DNA of 64,000 nucleotides from NCBI GenBank assembly GCA_947579665.1, contig OX388348.1:9858001-9922000 (forward strand). The letters run 5' to 3'. How positions within the stretch are numbered: the stretch's first letter is position 1; each line of letters opens with the position of its first letter. Positions 22,749-36,352 of the stretch are shown here, piece by piece. A program made the translations under genes and the position numbers. The notes beneath the pieces were generated by a model. The model was given only the letters and a program-made list of their open reading frames with translations. It made no database searches and had not been told where the DNA came from. This DNA is from Sympetrum striolatum (taxonomy: Eukaryota; Arthropoda; Insecta; Odonata; Libellulidae).

Positions 22749-24978
22749 TCTAATTTCCTCTCTTTTGCCCTTATTCAGATCATTCCCTGAGGTAACAAAG
22801 GAATTCTAAGGGATGCTGTAAGGATTCTTAGAGAGAAGGGACCGGATAAATCGTAAATATTATAGCAAATAAGTATCTTATAATAATCATATAGATTAAA
22901 GTTAGATTCGCTTGGTGTAATTCGTCATTTTTATTGAATTTTGATATTGAATGAGATTATTTTCTTTTCTGTCTAATTTCCTCTTCTTTGCCCTTATTCA
23001 GATCATTCCCTGAGGTAACAAAGGATTTCTAAGGGATGCTGTAAGGATTCTAAGAGAGAAGGGACCAGATAAATCGTAAATATTATAACAAATAAGTATC
23101 TTATAATAATCATATAGATTAAAGTTAGATTCGCTTGTTGTAATTCGTCATTTTTATTGAATTTTGATTTTGAGTGACATTATTTTCTTTTCTGTCTAAT
23201 TTCCTCTTCTTTGCCCTTATTCAGATCATTCCCTGAGGTAACAAAGGATTTCTAAGGGATGCTGTAAGGATTCTAAGAGAGAAGGGACCGGATAAATCGT
23301 AAATATTATAGCAAATAAGTATCTTATAATAATCATATAGATTAAAGTTAGATTTGCTTGGTGTAATTCGTCATTTTTATTGAATTTTGATATTGAATGA
23401 GATTATTTTCTTTTCTGTCTAATTTCCTCTTCTTTGCCCTTATTCAGATCATTCCCTGAGGTAACAAAGGATTTCTAAGGGGTGCTGTAAGGATTCTAAG
23501 AGAGAAGGGACCGGATAAATCGTAAATATTATAACAAATAAGTATCTTATAATAATCATATAGATTAAAGTTAGATTCGATTGTTGTAATTCGTCATTTT
23601 TATTGAATTTTGATATTGAATGAGATTATTTTCTTTTCTGTCTAATTTCCTCTTCTTTGCCCTTATTCAGATCATTCCCTGAGGTAACAAAGGATTTCTA
23701 AGGGATGCTGTAAGGATTCTAAGAGAGAAGGGACCGGATAAATCGTAAATATTATAACAAATAAGTATCTTATAATAATCATATAGATTAAAGTTAGATT
23801 CGCTTGGTGTAATTCGTCATTTTTATTGAATTTTGATATTGAATGAGATTATTTTCTTTTCTGTCTAATTTCCTCTTCTTTGCCCTTATTCAGATCATTC
23901 CCTGAGGTAACAAAGGATTTCTAAGGGATGCTGTAAGGATTCTAAGAGAGAAGGGACCGGATAAATCGTAAATATTATAACAAATAAGTATCTTAAAATA
24001 ATCATATAGATTAAAGTTAGATTCGCTTGGTGTAATTCGTCATTTTTATTGAATTTTGATATTGAATGAGATTATTTTCTTTTCTGTCTAATTTCCTCTT
24101 CTTTGCCCTTATTCAGATCATTCCCTGAGGTAACAAAGGTTTTCTAAGGGATGCTTTAAGGATTCTAAGAGAGAAGGGACCGGATAAATCGTAAATATTA
24201 TAACAAATAAGTATCTTATAATAATCATATAGATTAAAGTTAGATTCGCTTGGTGTAATTCGTCATTTTTATTGAATTTTGATATTGAATGAGATTATTT
24301 TCTTTTCTGTCTAATTTCCTCTTCTTTGCCCTTATTCAGATCATTCCCTGAGGTAACAAAAGATTTCTAAGGGATGCTGTAAGGATTCTAAGAGAGAAGG
24401 GACCGGATAAATCGTAAATATTATAACAAATAAGTATCTTATAATAATCATATAGATTAAAGTTAGATTCGCTTGGTGTAATTCGTCATTTTTATTGAAT
24501 TTTGATATTGAATGAGATTATTTTCTTTTCTGTCTAATTTCCTCTCTTTTGCCCTTATTCAGATCATTCCCTGAGGTAACAAAGGATTTCTAAGGGATGC
24601 TGTAAGGATTCTAAGAGAGAAGGGACCGGATAAATCGTAAATTTTATAGCAAATAAGTATCTTATAATAATCATATAGATTAAAGTTAGATTCGCTTGGT
24701 GTAATTCGTCATTTTTATTGAATTTTGATATTGAATGAGATTATTTTCTTTTCTGTCTAATTTCCTCTTCTTTGCCCTTATTCAGATCATTCCCTGAGGT
24801 AACAAAGGATTTCTAAGGGATGCTGTAAGGATTCTAAGAGAGAAGGGACCAGATAAATCGTAAATATTATAACAAATAAGTATCTTATAATAATCATATA
24901 GATTAAAGTTAGATTCGCTTGGTGTAATTCGTCATTTTTATTGAATTATGATTTTGAGTGACATTATTTTCTTTTCTG
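22749..24978. repeat. 10-monomer tandem duplication, unit 2 (m103-m112)
   Basis: Same type order as m93-m102, 2,230 bp. Differences seen: GCTTGTTG in m104, GGGGTGCTG in m106, AAATTTTATAGC in m111, and m112 carries ATTATGATTTTGAG where m102 has the ordinary GATATTGAATGAG. From m111 the order also matches module P, so this unit runs into P copy 3. Confidence 0.92.
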
Positions 24979-26763
24979 TCTAATTTCCTCTTCTTTGCCC
25001 TTATTCAGATCATTCCCTGAGGTAACAAAGGATTTCTAAGGGATGCTGTAAGGATTCTAAGAGAGAAGGGACCGGATAAATCGTAAATATTATAGCAAAT
25101 AAGTATCTTATAATAATCATATAGATTAAAGTTAGATTCGCTTGGTGTAATTCGTCATTTTTATTGAATTTTGATATTGAATGAGATTATTTTCTTTTCT
25201 GTCTAATTTCTTCTTCTTTGCCCTTATTCAGATCATTCCCTGAGGTAACAAAGGATTTCTAAGGGATGCTGTAAGGATTCTAAGAGAGAAGGGACCGGAT
25301 AAATCGTAAATATTATAACAAATAAGTATCTTATAATAATCATATAGATTAATGTTAGATTCGCTTGGTGTAATTCGTCATTTTTATTGAATTTTGATAT
25401 TGAATGAGATTATTTTCTTTTCTGTCTAATTTCCTCTTCTTTGCCCTTATTCAGATCATTCCCTGAGGTAACAAAGGATTTCTAAGGGATGCTGTAAGGA
25501 TTCTAAGAGAGAAGGGACCGGATAAATCGTAAATATTATAAATAATAAGTATCTTATAATAATCATATAGATTAAAGTTAGATTCGATTGTTGTAATTCG
25601 TCATTTTTATTGAATTTTGATATTAAATGATATTATTTTCTTTTTTGTCTAATTTCCTCTTCTTTGCCCTTCTTCAGATCATTCCCTGAGGTAACATAGG
25701 ATTTCTAAGGGATGCTGTAAGGATTCTAAGAGAGAAGGGACCGGATAAATCGTAAATATTATAACAAATAAGTATCTTATAATAATCATATAGATTAAAG
25801 TTAGATTCGATTGTTGTAATTCGTCATTTTTATTGAATTTTGATATTGAATGAGATTATTTTCTTTTCTGTCTAATTTCCTCTTCTTTGCCCTTATTCAG
25901 ATCATTCCCTGAGGTAACAAAGGATTTGTAAGGGATGCTGTTAGGATTCTAAGAGAGAAGGGACCGGATAAATCGTAAATATTATGATAAATAGGTATCT
26001 TATAATAATCATATAGATTAAAGTTAGATTCGTTTGGTGTAATTCGTCATTTTTATTGAATTTTGATATTGAATGAGATTATTTTCTTTTCTGTCTAATT
26101 ACCTCTTCTTTGCCCTTATTCAGATCATTCCCTGAGGTAACAAAGGATTTCTAAGGGATGCTGTAAGGATTCTAAGAGAGAAGGGACCGGATAAATCGTA
26201 AATATTATAACAAATAAGTACCTTATAATAATCATATAGATTAAAGTTAGATTAGCTTGGTGTAATTCGTAATTTCTATTGAATTTTGATATTGAATGAG
26301 ATTATTTTCTTTTCTGTCTAATTTCCTCTTCTTTGCACCTTTTTCAGATCATTCCCTGAGGTAACAAAGGATTTCTAAGGGATGCTGTAAGGATTCTATG
26401 AGAGAAGGGACCGGATAAATCGTAAATATTATAACAAATAAGTATATTATAATAATCATATAGATTAAAGTTAGATTCGATTGTTGTAATTCGTCATTTT
26501 TATTGCATTTTGATATTGAATGAGATTATTTTCTTTTCTGTCTAATTTCCTCTTCTTTGCCCTTATTCAGATCATTCCCTGAGGTAACAAAGGATTTCTA
26601 AGGGATGCTGTAAGGATTCTAAGAGAGAAGGGACCGGATAAATCGTAAATATTATAAATAATAAGTATCTTATAATAATCATATAGATTAAAGTTAGATT
26701 CGATTGTTGTAATTCGTCATTTTTATTGAATTTTGATATTGAATGAGATTTTTTTCTTTTCTG
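24533..26763. repeat. Module P, copy 3 (m111-m120)
   Basis: Matches m19-m28 in type order at a displacement of 92 monomers (20,516 bp). Private changes: TTTCTTCTTC with GATTAATG in m114, CTTCTTCAG with AACATAGG in m116, AATTACCTC in m118, AGTATATTAT and TTGCATTTTG in m119, GAGATTTTTTTC in m120. m119 is the fourth 224-bp GCACC monomer. Confidence 0.9.
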
Positions 26764-28101
26764 TCTAATTTACTCTTCTTTGCCCTTATTCAGATCATTC
26801 CCTGAGGTAACAAAGGATTTCTAAGGGATGCTGTAAGGATTCTAAGAGAGAAGGGACCGGATAAATCGTAAATATTATAACAAATAAGTATCTTATAATA
26901 ATCATATAGATTAAAGTTAGATTCGCTTGGTGTAATTCGTCATTTTTATTGAAATTTGATATTGAATGAGATTATTTTCTTTTCTGTCTAATTTCCTCTT
27001 CTTTGCCCTTATTCAGATCATTCCCTGAGGTAACAAAGGATTTCTAAGGGATGCTGTAAGGATTCTAAGAGAGAAGGGACCGGATAAATCGTAAATATTA
27101 TAACAAATAAGTATCTTATAATAATCATATAGATTAAAGTTAGATTCGCTTGGTGTAATTCGTCATTTTTATTCAATTTTGATATTGAATGAAATTATTT
27201 TCATTTCTGTCTAATTTCCTCTTCTTTGCCCTTATTCAGATCATTCCCTGAGGTAACGAAGGATTTCTAAGGGATGCTGTAAGGATTCTAAGAGAGAAGG
27301 GACCGGATAAATCGTAAATATTATAACAAATAAGTATCTTATAATAATCATATAGATTAAAGTTAGATTTGCTTGGTGTAATTCGTCATTTTTATTGAAT
27401 TTTGATATTGAATGAGATTGTTTTCTTTTCTGTCTAATTTCCTCTTCTTTGCCCTTATTCAGATCATTCCCTGAGGTAACGAAGGATTTCTAAGGGATGC
27501 TGTAAGGATTCTAAGAGAGAAGGGACCGGAGAAATCGTAAATATTATAACAAATACGTATCTTATAATAATCATATAGATTAAAGTTAGATTCGCTTGGT
27601 GTAATTCGTCATTTTTATTGAATTTTGATATTGAATGAGATTATTTTCTTTTCTGTCTAATTTCCTCTTCTTTGCCCTTATTCAGATCATTCCCTGAGGT
27701 AACAAAGGATTTCTAAGGGATGCTGTAAGGATTCTAAGAGAGAAGGGACCGGATAAATCGTAAATATTATAACAAATAAGTATCTTATAATAATCATATA
27801 GATTAAAGTTAGATTCGCTTGGTGTAATTCGTCATTTTTATTGAATTTTGATATTGAATGAGATTATTTTCTTTTCTGTCTAATTTCCTCTTCTTTGCCC
27901 TTATTCAGATCATTCCCTGAGGTAACAAAGGATTTCTAAGGGATGCTGTAAGGATTCTAAGAGAGAAGGGACCGGATAAATCGTAAATATTATAACAAAT
28001 AAGTATCTTATAATAATCATATAGATTAAAGTTAGATTCGCTTGGTGTAATTCGTCATTTTTATTGAATTTTGATATTGAATGAGATTATTTTCTTTTCT
28101 G
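26764..28101. repeat. Monomers m121-m126 leading into the HOR
   Basis: m121 AATTTACTC and GAAATTTG; m122 TTATTCAATTTTG, GAAATT and TTTTCATTTCTG; m123 AACGAAGG, GATTTGCTTGG and GATTGTTTT; m124 AACGAAGG, GGAGAAATCG and AAATACGTATC; m125-m126 near consensus. They copy m29-m34 and continue the 92-monomer-displaced duplication up to the first HOR unit. Confidence 0.88.
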
Positions 28102-31100
28102 TCTAATTTCCTCATCTTTGCCCTTATTCGGATCATTCCCTGAGGTAACGAATGATTTCTAAGGGATGCTGTAAGGATTCTAAGAGAGAAGGGACCGGAT
28201 AAATCGTAAATATTATAACAAATAAGTATCTTATAATAATCATATAGATTAAAGTTAGATTCGCTTGGTGTAATTCGTCATTTTTATTGAATTTTGATAT
28301 TGAATGAGATTATTTTCTTTTCTATCTAATTTCCTCTTCTTTGCCCTTATTCAGATCATTCCCTGAGGTAACAAAGGATTTCTAAGGGATGCTGTAAGGA
28401 TTCTAAGAGAGAAGGGACCGGATAAATCGTAAATATTATTACAAATAAGTATCTTATAATAATCATATAGATTAAAGTTAGATTCGCTTGGTGTAATTCG
28501 TCATTTTTATTGAATTTTCATATTGAATGAGATTATTTTCTTTTCTGTCTAATTTCCTCTTCTTTGCCCTTATTCAGATCATTCCCTGAGGTAACAAAGG
28601 AATTCTAAGGGATGCTGTAAGGATTCTAAGAGAGAAGGGACCGGTTAAATCGTAAATATTATAACAAATAAGTATCTTATAATAATCATATAGATTAAAG
28701 TTAGATTCGCTTGGTGTAATTCGTCACTTTTATTGAATTTTGATATTGAATGAGATTATTTTCTTTTCTGTCTAATTTCCTCTTCTTTGCCCTTATTCAG
28801 ATCATTCCCTGAGGTAACAAAGGATTTCTAAGGGATGCTGTAAGGATTCTAAGAGAGAAGGGACCGGATAAATCGTAAATATTATAACAAATAAGTATCT
28901 TATAATAATCATATAGATTAAAGTTAGATTCGCATGGTGTAATTCGTCATTTTTATTGAATTTTGATATTGAATGAGATTATTTTCTTTTCTGTCTAATT
29001 TCCTCACTTTTGCCCTTATTCAGATCATTCCCTGAGGTAACAAAGGACTTCTAAGGGATGCTGTAAGGATTCTAAGAGAGAAGGGACCGGATAAATCGTA
29101 AATATTATAGCAAATAAGTATCTTATAATAATCATATAGATTAAAGTTAGATTCGCCTGGTGTAATTCGTCATTTTTATTGAATTTTGATATTGAATGAG
29201 ATTATTTTCTTTTCTGTCTAATTTCCTCTTCTTTGCCCTTATTCAGATCATTCCCTGAGGTAACAAAGGATTTCTAAGGGATGCTGTAAGGATTCTAAGA
29301 GAGAAGGGACCAGATAAATCGTAAATATTATAACAAATAAGTATCTTATAATAATCATATAGATTAAAGTTAGATTCGCTTGGTGTAATTCGTCATTTTT
29401 ATTGAATTTTGATATTGAATGAGATTATTTTCTTTTCTGTCTAATTTCCTCTTCTTTGCCCTTATTCAGATCATTCCCTGAGGTAACAAAGTATTTCTAA
29501 GGGATGCTGTAAGGATTCTAAGAGAGAAGGGACCGGATAAATCGTAAATATTATAACATATAAGTATCTTATAATAATCATATAGATTAATGTTAGATTC
29601 GATTGTTGTAATTCGTCATTTTTATTGAATCTTGATATTGAATGAGATTATTTTCTTTTCTGTCTAATTTCCTCTTCTTTGCCCTTATTCAGATCATTCC
29701 CTGAGGTAACAAAGGATTTCTAAGGAATGCTGTAAGGATTCTAAGAGAGAAGGGACCGGATAAATCGTAAATATTATAACAAATAAGTATCTTAAAATAA
29801 TCATATAGATTAAAGTTAGATTCGCTTGGTGTAATTCGTCATTTTTATTGAATTTTGATATTGAATGAGATTATTTTCTTTTCTGTCTAATTTCCTCTTC
29901 TTTGCCCTTATTCAGATCATTCCCTGAGGTAACAAAGGATTTCTAAGGGATGCTTTAAGGATTCTAAGAGAGAAGGGACCGGATAAATTGTAAATATTAT
30001 AGCAAATAAGTATCTTATAATAATCATATAGATTAAAGTTAGATTCGCTTGGTGTAATTCGTCATTTTTATTGAATTTTGATATTGAATGAGATTATTTT
30101 CTTTTCTATCTAATTTCCTCTTCTTTGCCCTTATTCAGATCATTCCCTGAGGTAACAAAGGATTTCTAAGGGATGCTGTAAGGATTCTAAGAGAGAAGGG
30201 ACCGGATAAATCGTAAATATTATTACAAATAAGTATCTTATAATAATCATATAGATTAAAGTTAGATTCGCTTGGTGTAATTCGTCATTTTTATTGAATT
30301 TTGATATTGAATGAGATTATTTTCTTTTCTGTCTAATTTCCTCTTCTTTGCCCTTATTCAGATCATTCCCTGAGGTAACAAAGGAATTCTAAGGGATGCT
30401 GTAAGGATTCTAAGAGAGAAGGGACCGGTTAAATCGTAAATATTATAACAAATAAGTATCTTATAATAATCATATAGATTAAAGTTAGATTCGCTTGGTG
30501 TAATTCGTCATTTTTATTGAATTTTGATATTGAATGAGATTATTTTCTTTTCTGTCTAATTTCCTCTTCTTTGCCCTTATTCAGATCATTCCCTGAGGTA
30601 ACAAAGGATTTCTAAGGGATGCTGTAAGGATTCTAAGAGAGAAGGGACCGGATAAATCGTAAATATTATAACAAATAAGTATCTTATAATAATCATATAG
30701 ATTAAAGTTAGATTCGCATGGTGTAATTCGTCATTTTTATTGAATTTTGATATTGAATGAGATTATTTTCTTTTCTGTCTAATTTCCTCACTTTTGCCCT
30801 TATTCAGATCATTCCCTGAGGTAACAAAGGATTTCTAAGGGATGCTGTAAGGATTCTAAGAGAGAAGGGACCGGATAAATCGTAAATATTATAGCAAATA
30901 AGTATCTTATAATAATCATATAGATTAAAGTTAGATTCGCTTGGTGTAATTCGTCATTTTTATTGAATTTTGATATTGAATGAGATTATTTTCTTTTCTG
31001 TCTAATTTCCTCTTCTTTGCCCTTATTCAGATCATTCCCTGAGGTAACAAAGGATTTCTAAGGGATGCTGTAAGGATTCTAAGAGAGAAGGGACCAGATA

Positions 31101-31446
31101 AATCGTAAATATTATAACAAATAAGTATCTTATAATAATCATATAGATTAAAGTTAGATTCGCTTGGTGTAATTCGTCATTTTTATTGAATTTTGATTTT
31201 GAGTGACATTATTTTCTTTTCTGTCTAAATTCCTCTTCTTTGCCCTTATTCAGATCATTCCCTGAGGTAACAAAGGATTTCTAAGGGATGCTGTAAGGAT
31301 TCTAAGAGAGAAGGGACCGGATAAATCGCAAATATTATAGCAAATAAGTATCTTATAATAATCATATAGATTAAAGTTAGATTTGCTTGGTGTAATTCGT
31401 CATTTTTATTGAATTTTGATATTGAATGAGATTATTTTCTTTTCTG
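28102..31446. repeat. Higher-order repeat, copy 1: 15 monomers A-O, 3345 bp
   Basis: A (m127) CTCATC, TTCGGATC and AACGAATG; B TTATTAC and TTTTCATATTG; C GGAATTC, ACCGGTT and CGTCACTTT; D GCATGG; E CTCACTTTTG, GGACTTC, TTATAGC and GCCTGG; F ACCAGAT; G AAAGTATTTC, AACATATAAG, GATTAATG, CGATTGTTG and GAATCTTG; H AAGGAATGCTG and CTTAAAAT; I GCTTTAAGG and AAATTGTAAAT; J TTATTAC; K GGAATTC and ACCGGTT; L GCATGG; M CTCACTTTTG and TTATAGC; N ACCAGAT and GATTTTGAGTGACATT; O (m141) CTAAATTCC, ATCGCAAAT and GATTTGCTTGG. The full order recurs at 33008 and 36353, exactly 4,906 and 8,251 bp on. J-O repeats the theme of B-E plus N-O, so the unit has an internal half-repeat. Confidence 0.95.
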
Positions 31447-33007
31447 TCTAATTTCCTCATCTTTGCCCTTATTCGGATCATTCCCTGAGGTAACGAATGA
31501 TTTCTAAGGGATGCTGTAAGGATTCTAAGAGAGAAGGGACCGGATAAATCGTAAATATTATAACAAATAAGTATCTTATAATAATCATATAGATTAAAGT
31601 TAGATTCGCTTGGTGTAATTCGTCATTTTTATTGAATTTTGATATTGAATGAGATTATTTTCTTTTCTATCTAATTTCCTCTTCTTTGCCCTTATTCAGA
31701 TCATTCCCTGAGGTAACAAAGGATTTCTAAGGGATGCTGTAAGGATTCTAAGAGAGAAGGGACCGGATAAATCGTAAATATTATTACAAATAAGTATCTT
31801 ATAATAATCATATAGATTAAAGTTAGATTCGCTTGGTGTAATTCGTCATTTTTATTGAATTTTCATATTGAATGAGATTATTTTCTTTTCTGTCTAATTT
31901 CCTCTTCTTTGCCCTTATTCAGATCATTCCCTGAGGTAACAAAGGAATTCTAAGGGATGCTGTAAGGATTCTAAGAGAGAAGGGACCGGTTAAATCGTAA
32001 ATATTATAACAAATAAGTATCTTATAATAATCATATAGATTAAAGTTAGATTCGCTTGGTGTAATTCGTCACTTTTATTGAATTTTGATATTGAATGAGA
32101 TTATTTTCTTTTCTGTCTAATTTCCTCTTCTTTGCCCTTATTCAGATCATTCCCTGAGGTAACAAAGGATTTCTAAGGGATGCTGTAAGGATTCTAAGAG
32201 AGAAGGGACCGGATAAATCGTAAATATTATAACAAATAAGTATCTTATAATAATCATATAGATTAAAGTTAGATTCGCATGGTGTAATTCGTCATTTTTA
32301 TTGAATTTTGATATTGAATGAGATTATTTTCTTTTCTGTCTAATTTCCTCACTTTTGCCCTTATTCAGATCATTCCCTGAGGTAACAAAGGACTTCTAAG
32401 GGATGCTGTAAGGATTCTAAGAGAGAAGGGACCGGATAAATCGTAAATATTATAGCAAATAAGTATCTTATAATAATCATATAGATTAAAGTTAGATTCG
32501 CCTGGTGTAATTCGTCATTTTTATTGAATTTTGATATTGAATGAGATTATTTTCTTTTCTGTCTAATTTCCTCTTCTTTGCCCTTATTCAGATCATTCCC
32601 TGAGGTAACAAAGGATTTCTAAGGGATGCTGTAAGGATTCTAAGAGAGAAGGGACCGGATAAATCGTAAATATTATAACAAATAAGTATCTTATAATAAT
32701 CATATAGATTAAAGTTAGATTCGCTTGGTGTAATTCGTCATTTTTATTGAATTTTGATATTGAATGAGATTATTTTCTTTTCTGTCTAATTTCCTCTTCT
32801 TTGCCCTTATTCAGATCATTCCCTGAGGTAACAAAGGATTTCTAAGGGATGCTGTAAGGATTCTAAGAGAGAAGGGACCGGATAAATCGTAAATATTATA
32901 ACAAATAAGTATCTTATAATAATCATATAGATTAAAGTTAGATTCGCTTGGTGTAATTCGTCATTTTTATTGAATTTTGATATTGAATGAGATTATTTTC
33001 TTTTCTG
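31447..33007. repeat. Higher-order repeat, truncated copy (m142-m148, 1561 bp)
   Basis: A-B-C-D-E match copy 1, including GGACTTC and GCCTGG in E. Two near-consensus monomers (m147, m148) then replace F-O and the next A follows. The two plain monomers look like m125-m126, which precede copy 1. The block is therefore best read as another copy of the m125-m131 segment rather than an internal deletion of ten monomers. Confidence 0.92.
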
Positions 33008-36000
33008 TCTAATTTCCTCATCTTTGCCCTTATTCGGATCATTCCCTGAGGTAACGAATGATTTCTAAGGGATGCTGTAAGGATTCTAAGAGAGAAGGGA
33101 CCGGATAAATCGTAAATATTATAACAAATAAGTATCTTATAATAATCATATAGATTAAAGTTAGATTCGCTTGGTGTAATTCGTCATTTTTATTGAATTT
33201 TGATATTGAATGAGATTATTTTCTTTTCTATCTAATTTCCTCTTCTTTGCCCTTATTCAGATCATTCCCTGAGGTAACAAAGGATTTCTAAGGGATGCTG
33301 TAAGGATTCTAAGAGAGAAGGGACCGGATAAATCGTAAATATTATTACAAATAAGTATCTTATAATAATCATATAGATTAAAGTTAGATTCGCTTGGTGT
33401 AATTCGTCATTTTTATTGAATTTTCATATTGAATGAGATTATTTTCTTTTCTGTCTAATTTCCTCTTCTTTGCCCTTATTCAGATCATTCCCTGAGGTAA
33501 CAAAGGAATTCTAAGGGATGCTGTAAGGATTCTAAGAGAGAAGGGACCGGTTAAATCGTAAATATTATAACAAATAAGTATCTTATAATAATCATATAGA
33601 TTAAAGTTAGATTCGCTTGGTGTAATTCGTCACTTTTATTGAATTTTGATATTGAATGAGATTATTTTCTTTTCTGTCTAATTTCCTCTTCTTTGCCCTT
33701 ATTCAGATCATTCCCTGAGGTAACAAAGGATTTCTAAGGGATGCTGTAAGGATTCTAAGAGAGAAGGGACCGGATAAATCGTAAATATTATAACAAATAA
33801 GTATCTTATAATAATCATATAGATTAAAGTTAGATTCGCATGGTGTAATTCGTCATTTTTATTGAATTTTGATATTGAATGAGATTATTTTCTTTTCTGT
33901 CTAATTTCCTCACTTTTGCCCTTATTCAGATCATTCCCTGAGGTAACAAAGGACTTCTAAGGGATGCTGTAAGGATTCTAAGAGAGAAGGGACCGGATAA
34001 ATCGTAAATATTATAGCAAATAAGTATCTTATAATAATCATATAGATTAAAGTTAGATTCGCCTGGTGTAATTCGTCATTTTTATTGAATTTTGATATTG
34101 AATGAGATTATTTTCTTTTCTGTCTAATTTCCTCTTCTTTGCCCTTATTCAGATCATTCCCTGAGGTAACAAAGGATTTCTAAGGGATGCTGTAAGGATT
34201 CTAAGAGAGAAGGGACCAGATAAATCGTAAATATTATAACAAATAAGTATCTTATAATAATCATATAGATTAAAGTTAGATTCGCTTGGTGTAATTCGTC
34301 ATTTTTATTGAATTTTGATATTGAATGAGATTATTTTCTTTTCTGTCTAATTTCCTCTTCTTTGCCCTTATTCAGATCATTCCCTGAGGTAACAAAGTAT
34401 TTCTAAGGGATGCTGTAAGGATTCTAAGAGAGAAGGGACCGGATAAATCGTAAATATTATAACATATAAGTATCTTATAATAATCATATAGATTAATGTT
34501 AGATTCGATTGTTGTAATTCGTCATTTTTATTGAATCTTGATATTGAATGAGATTATTTTCTTTTCTGTCTAATTTCCTCTTCTTTGCCCTTATTCAGAT
34601 CATTCCCTGAGGTAACAAAGGATTTCTAAGGAATGCTGTAAGGATTCTAAGAGAGAAGGGACCGGATAAATCGTAAATATTATAACAAATAAGTATCTTA
34701 AAATAATCATATAGATTAAAGTTAGATTCGCTTGGTGTAATTCGTCATTTTTATTGAATTTTGATATTGAATGAGATTATTTTCTTTTCTGTCTAATTTC
34801 CTCTTCTTTGCCCTTATTCAGATCATTCCCTGAGGTAACAAAGGATTTCTAAGGGATGCTTTAAGGATTCTAAGAGAGAAGGGACCGGATAAATTGTAAA
34901 TATTATAGCAAATAAGTATCTTATAATAATCATATAGATTAAAGTTAGATTCGCTTGGTGTAATTCGTCATTTTTATTGAATTTTGATATTGAATGAGAT
35001 TATTTTCTTTTCTATCTAATTTCCTCTTCTTTGCCCTTATTCAGATCATTCCCTGAGGTAACAAAGGATTTCTAAGGGATGCTGTAAGGATTCTAAGAGA
35101 GAAGGGACCGGATAAATCGTAAATATTATTACAAATAAGTATCTTATAATAATCATATAGATTAAAGTTAGATTCGCTTGGTGTAATTCGTCATTTTTAT
35201 TGAATTTTGATATTGAATGAGATTATTTTCTTTTCTGTCTAATTTCCTCTTCTTTGCCCTTATTCAGATCATTCCCTGAGGTAACAAAGGAATTCTAAGG
35301 GATGCTGTAAGGATTCTAAGAGAGAAGGGACCGGTTAAATCGTAAATATTATAACAAATAAGTATCTTATAATAATCATATAGATTAAAGTTAGATTCGC
35401 TTGGTGTAATTCGTCATTTTTATTGAATTTTGATATTGAATGAGATTATTTTCTTTTCTGTCTAATTTCCTCTTCTTTGCCCTTATTCAGATCATTCCCT
35501 GAGGTAACAAAGGATTTCTAAGGGATGCTGTAAGGATTCTAAGAGAGAAGGGACCGGATAAATCGTAAATATTATAACAAATAAGTATCTTATAATAATC
35601 ATATAGATTAAAGTTAGATTCGCATGGTGTAATTCGTCATTTTTATTGAATTTTGATATTGAATGAGATTATTTTCTTTTCTGTCTAATTTCCTCACTTT
35701 TGCCCTTATTCAGATCATTCCCTGAGGTAACAAAGGATTTCTAAGGGATGCTGTAAGGATTCTAAGAGAGAAGGGACCGGATAAATCGTAAATATTATAG
35801 CAAATAAGTATCTTATAATAATCATATAGATTAAAGTTAGATTCGCTTGGTGTAATTCGTCATTTTTATTGAATTTTGATATTGAATGAGATTATTTTCT
35901 TTTCTGTCTAATTTCCTCTTCTTTGCCCTTATTCAGATCATTCCCTGAGGTAACAAAGGATTTCTAAGGGATGCTGTAAGGATTCTAAGAGAGAAGGGAC

Positions 36001-36352
36001 CAGATAAATCGTAAATATTATAACAAATAAGTATCTTATAATAATCATATAGATTAAAGTTAGATTCGCTTGGTGTAATTCGTCATTTTTATTGAATTTT
36101 GATTTTGAGTGACATTATTTTCTTTTCTGTCTAAATTCCTCTTCTTTGCCCTTATTCAGATCATTCCCTGAGGTAACAAAGGATTTCTAAGGGATGCTGT
36201 AAGGATTCTAAGAGAGAAGGGACCGGATAAATCGCAAATATTATAGCAAATAAGTATCTTATAATAATCATATAGATTAAAGTTAGATTTGCTTGGTGTA
36301 ATTCGTCATTTTTATTGAATTTTGATATTGAATGAGATTATTTTCTTTTCTG
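33008..36352. repeat. Higher-order repeat, copy 2 (m149-m163)
   Basis: All fifteen types A-O in the same order as copy 1. I saw no difference from copy 1 at any of the diagnostic positions, including single-base markers in G (GAATCTTG), I (AAATTGTAAAT) and O (CTAAATTCC, GATTTGCTTGG). Very high identity between units against much lower identity between neighbouring monomers is the mark of recent unit-level amplification. Confidence 0.95.
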
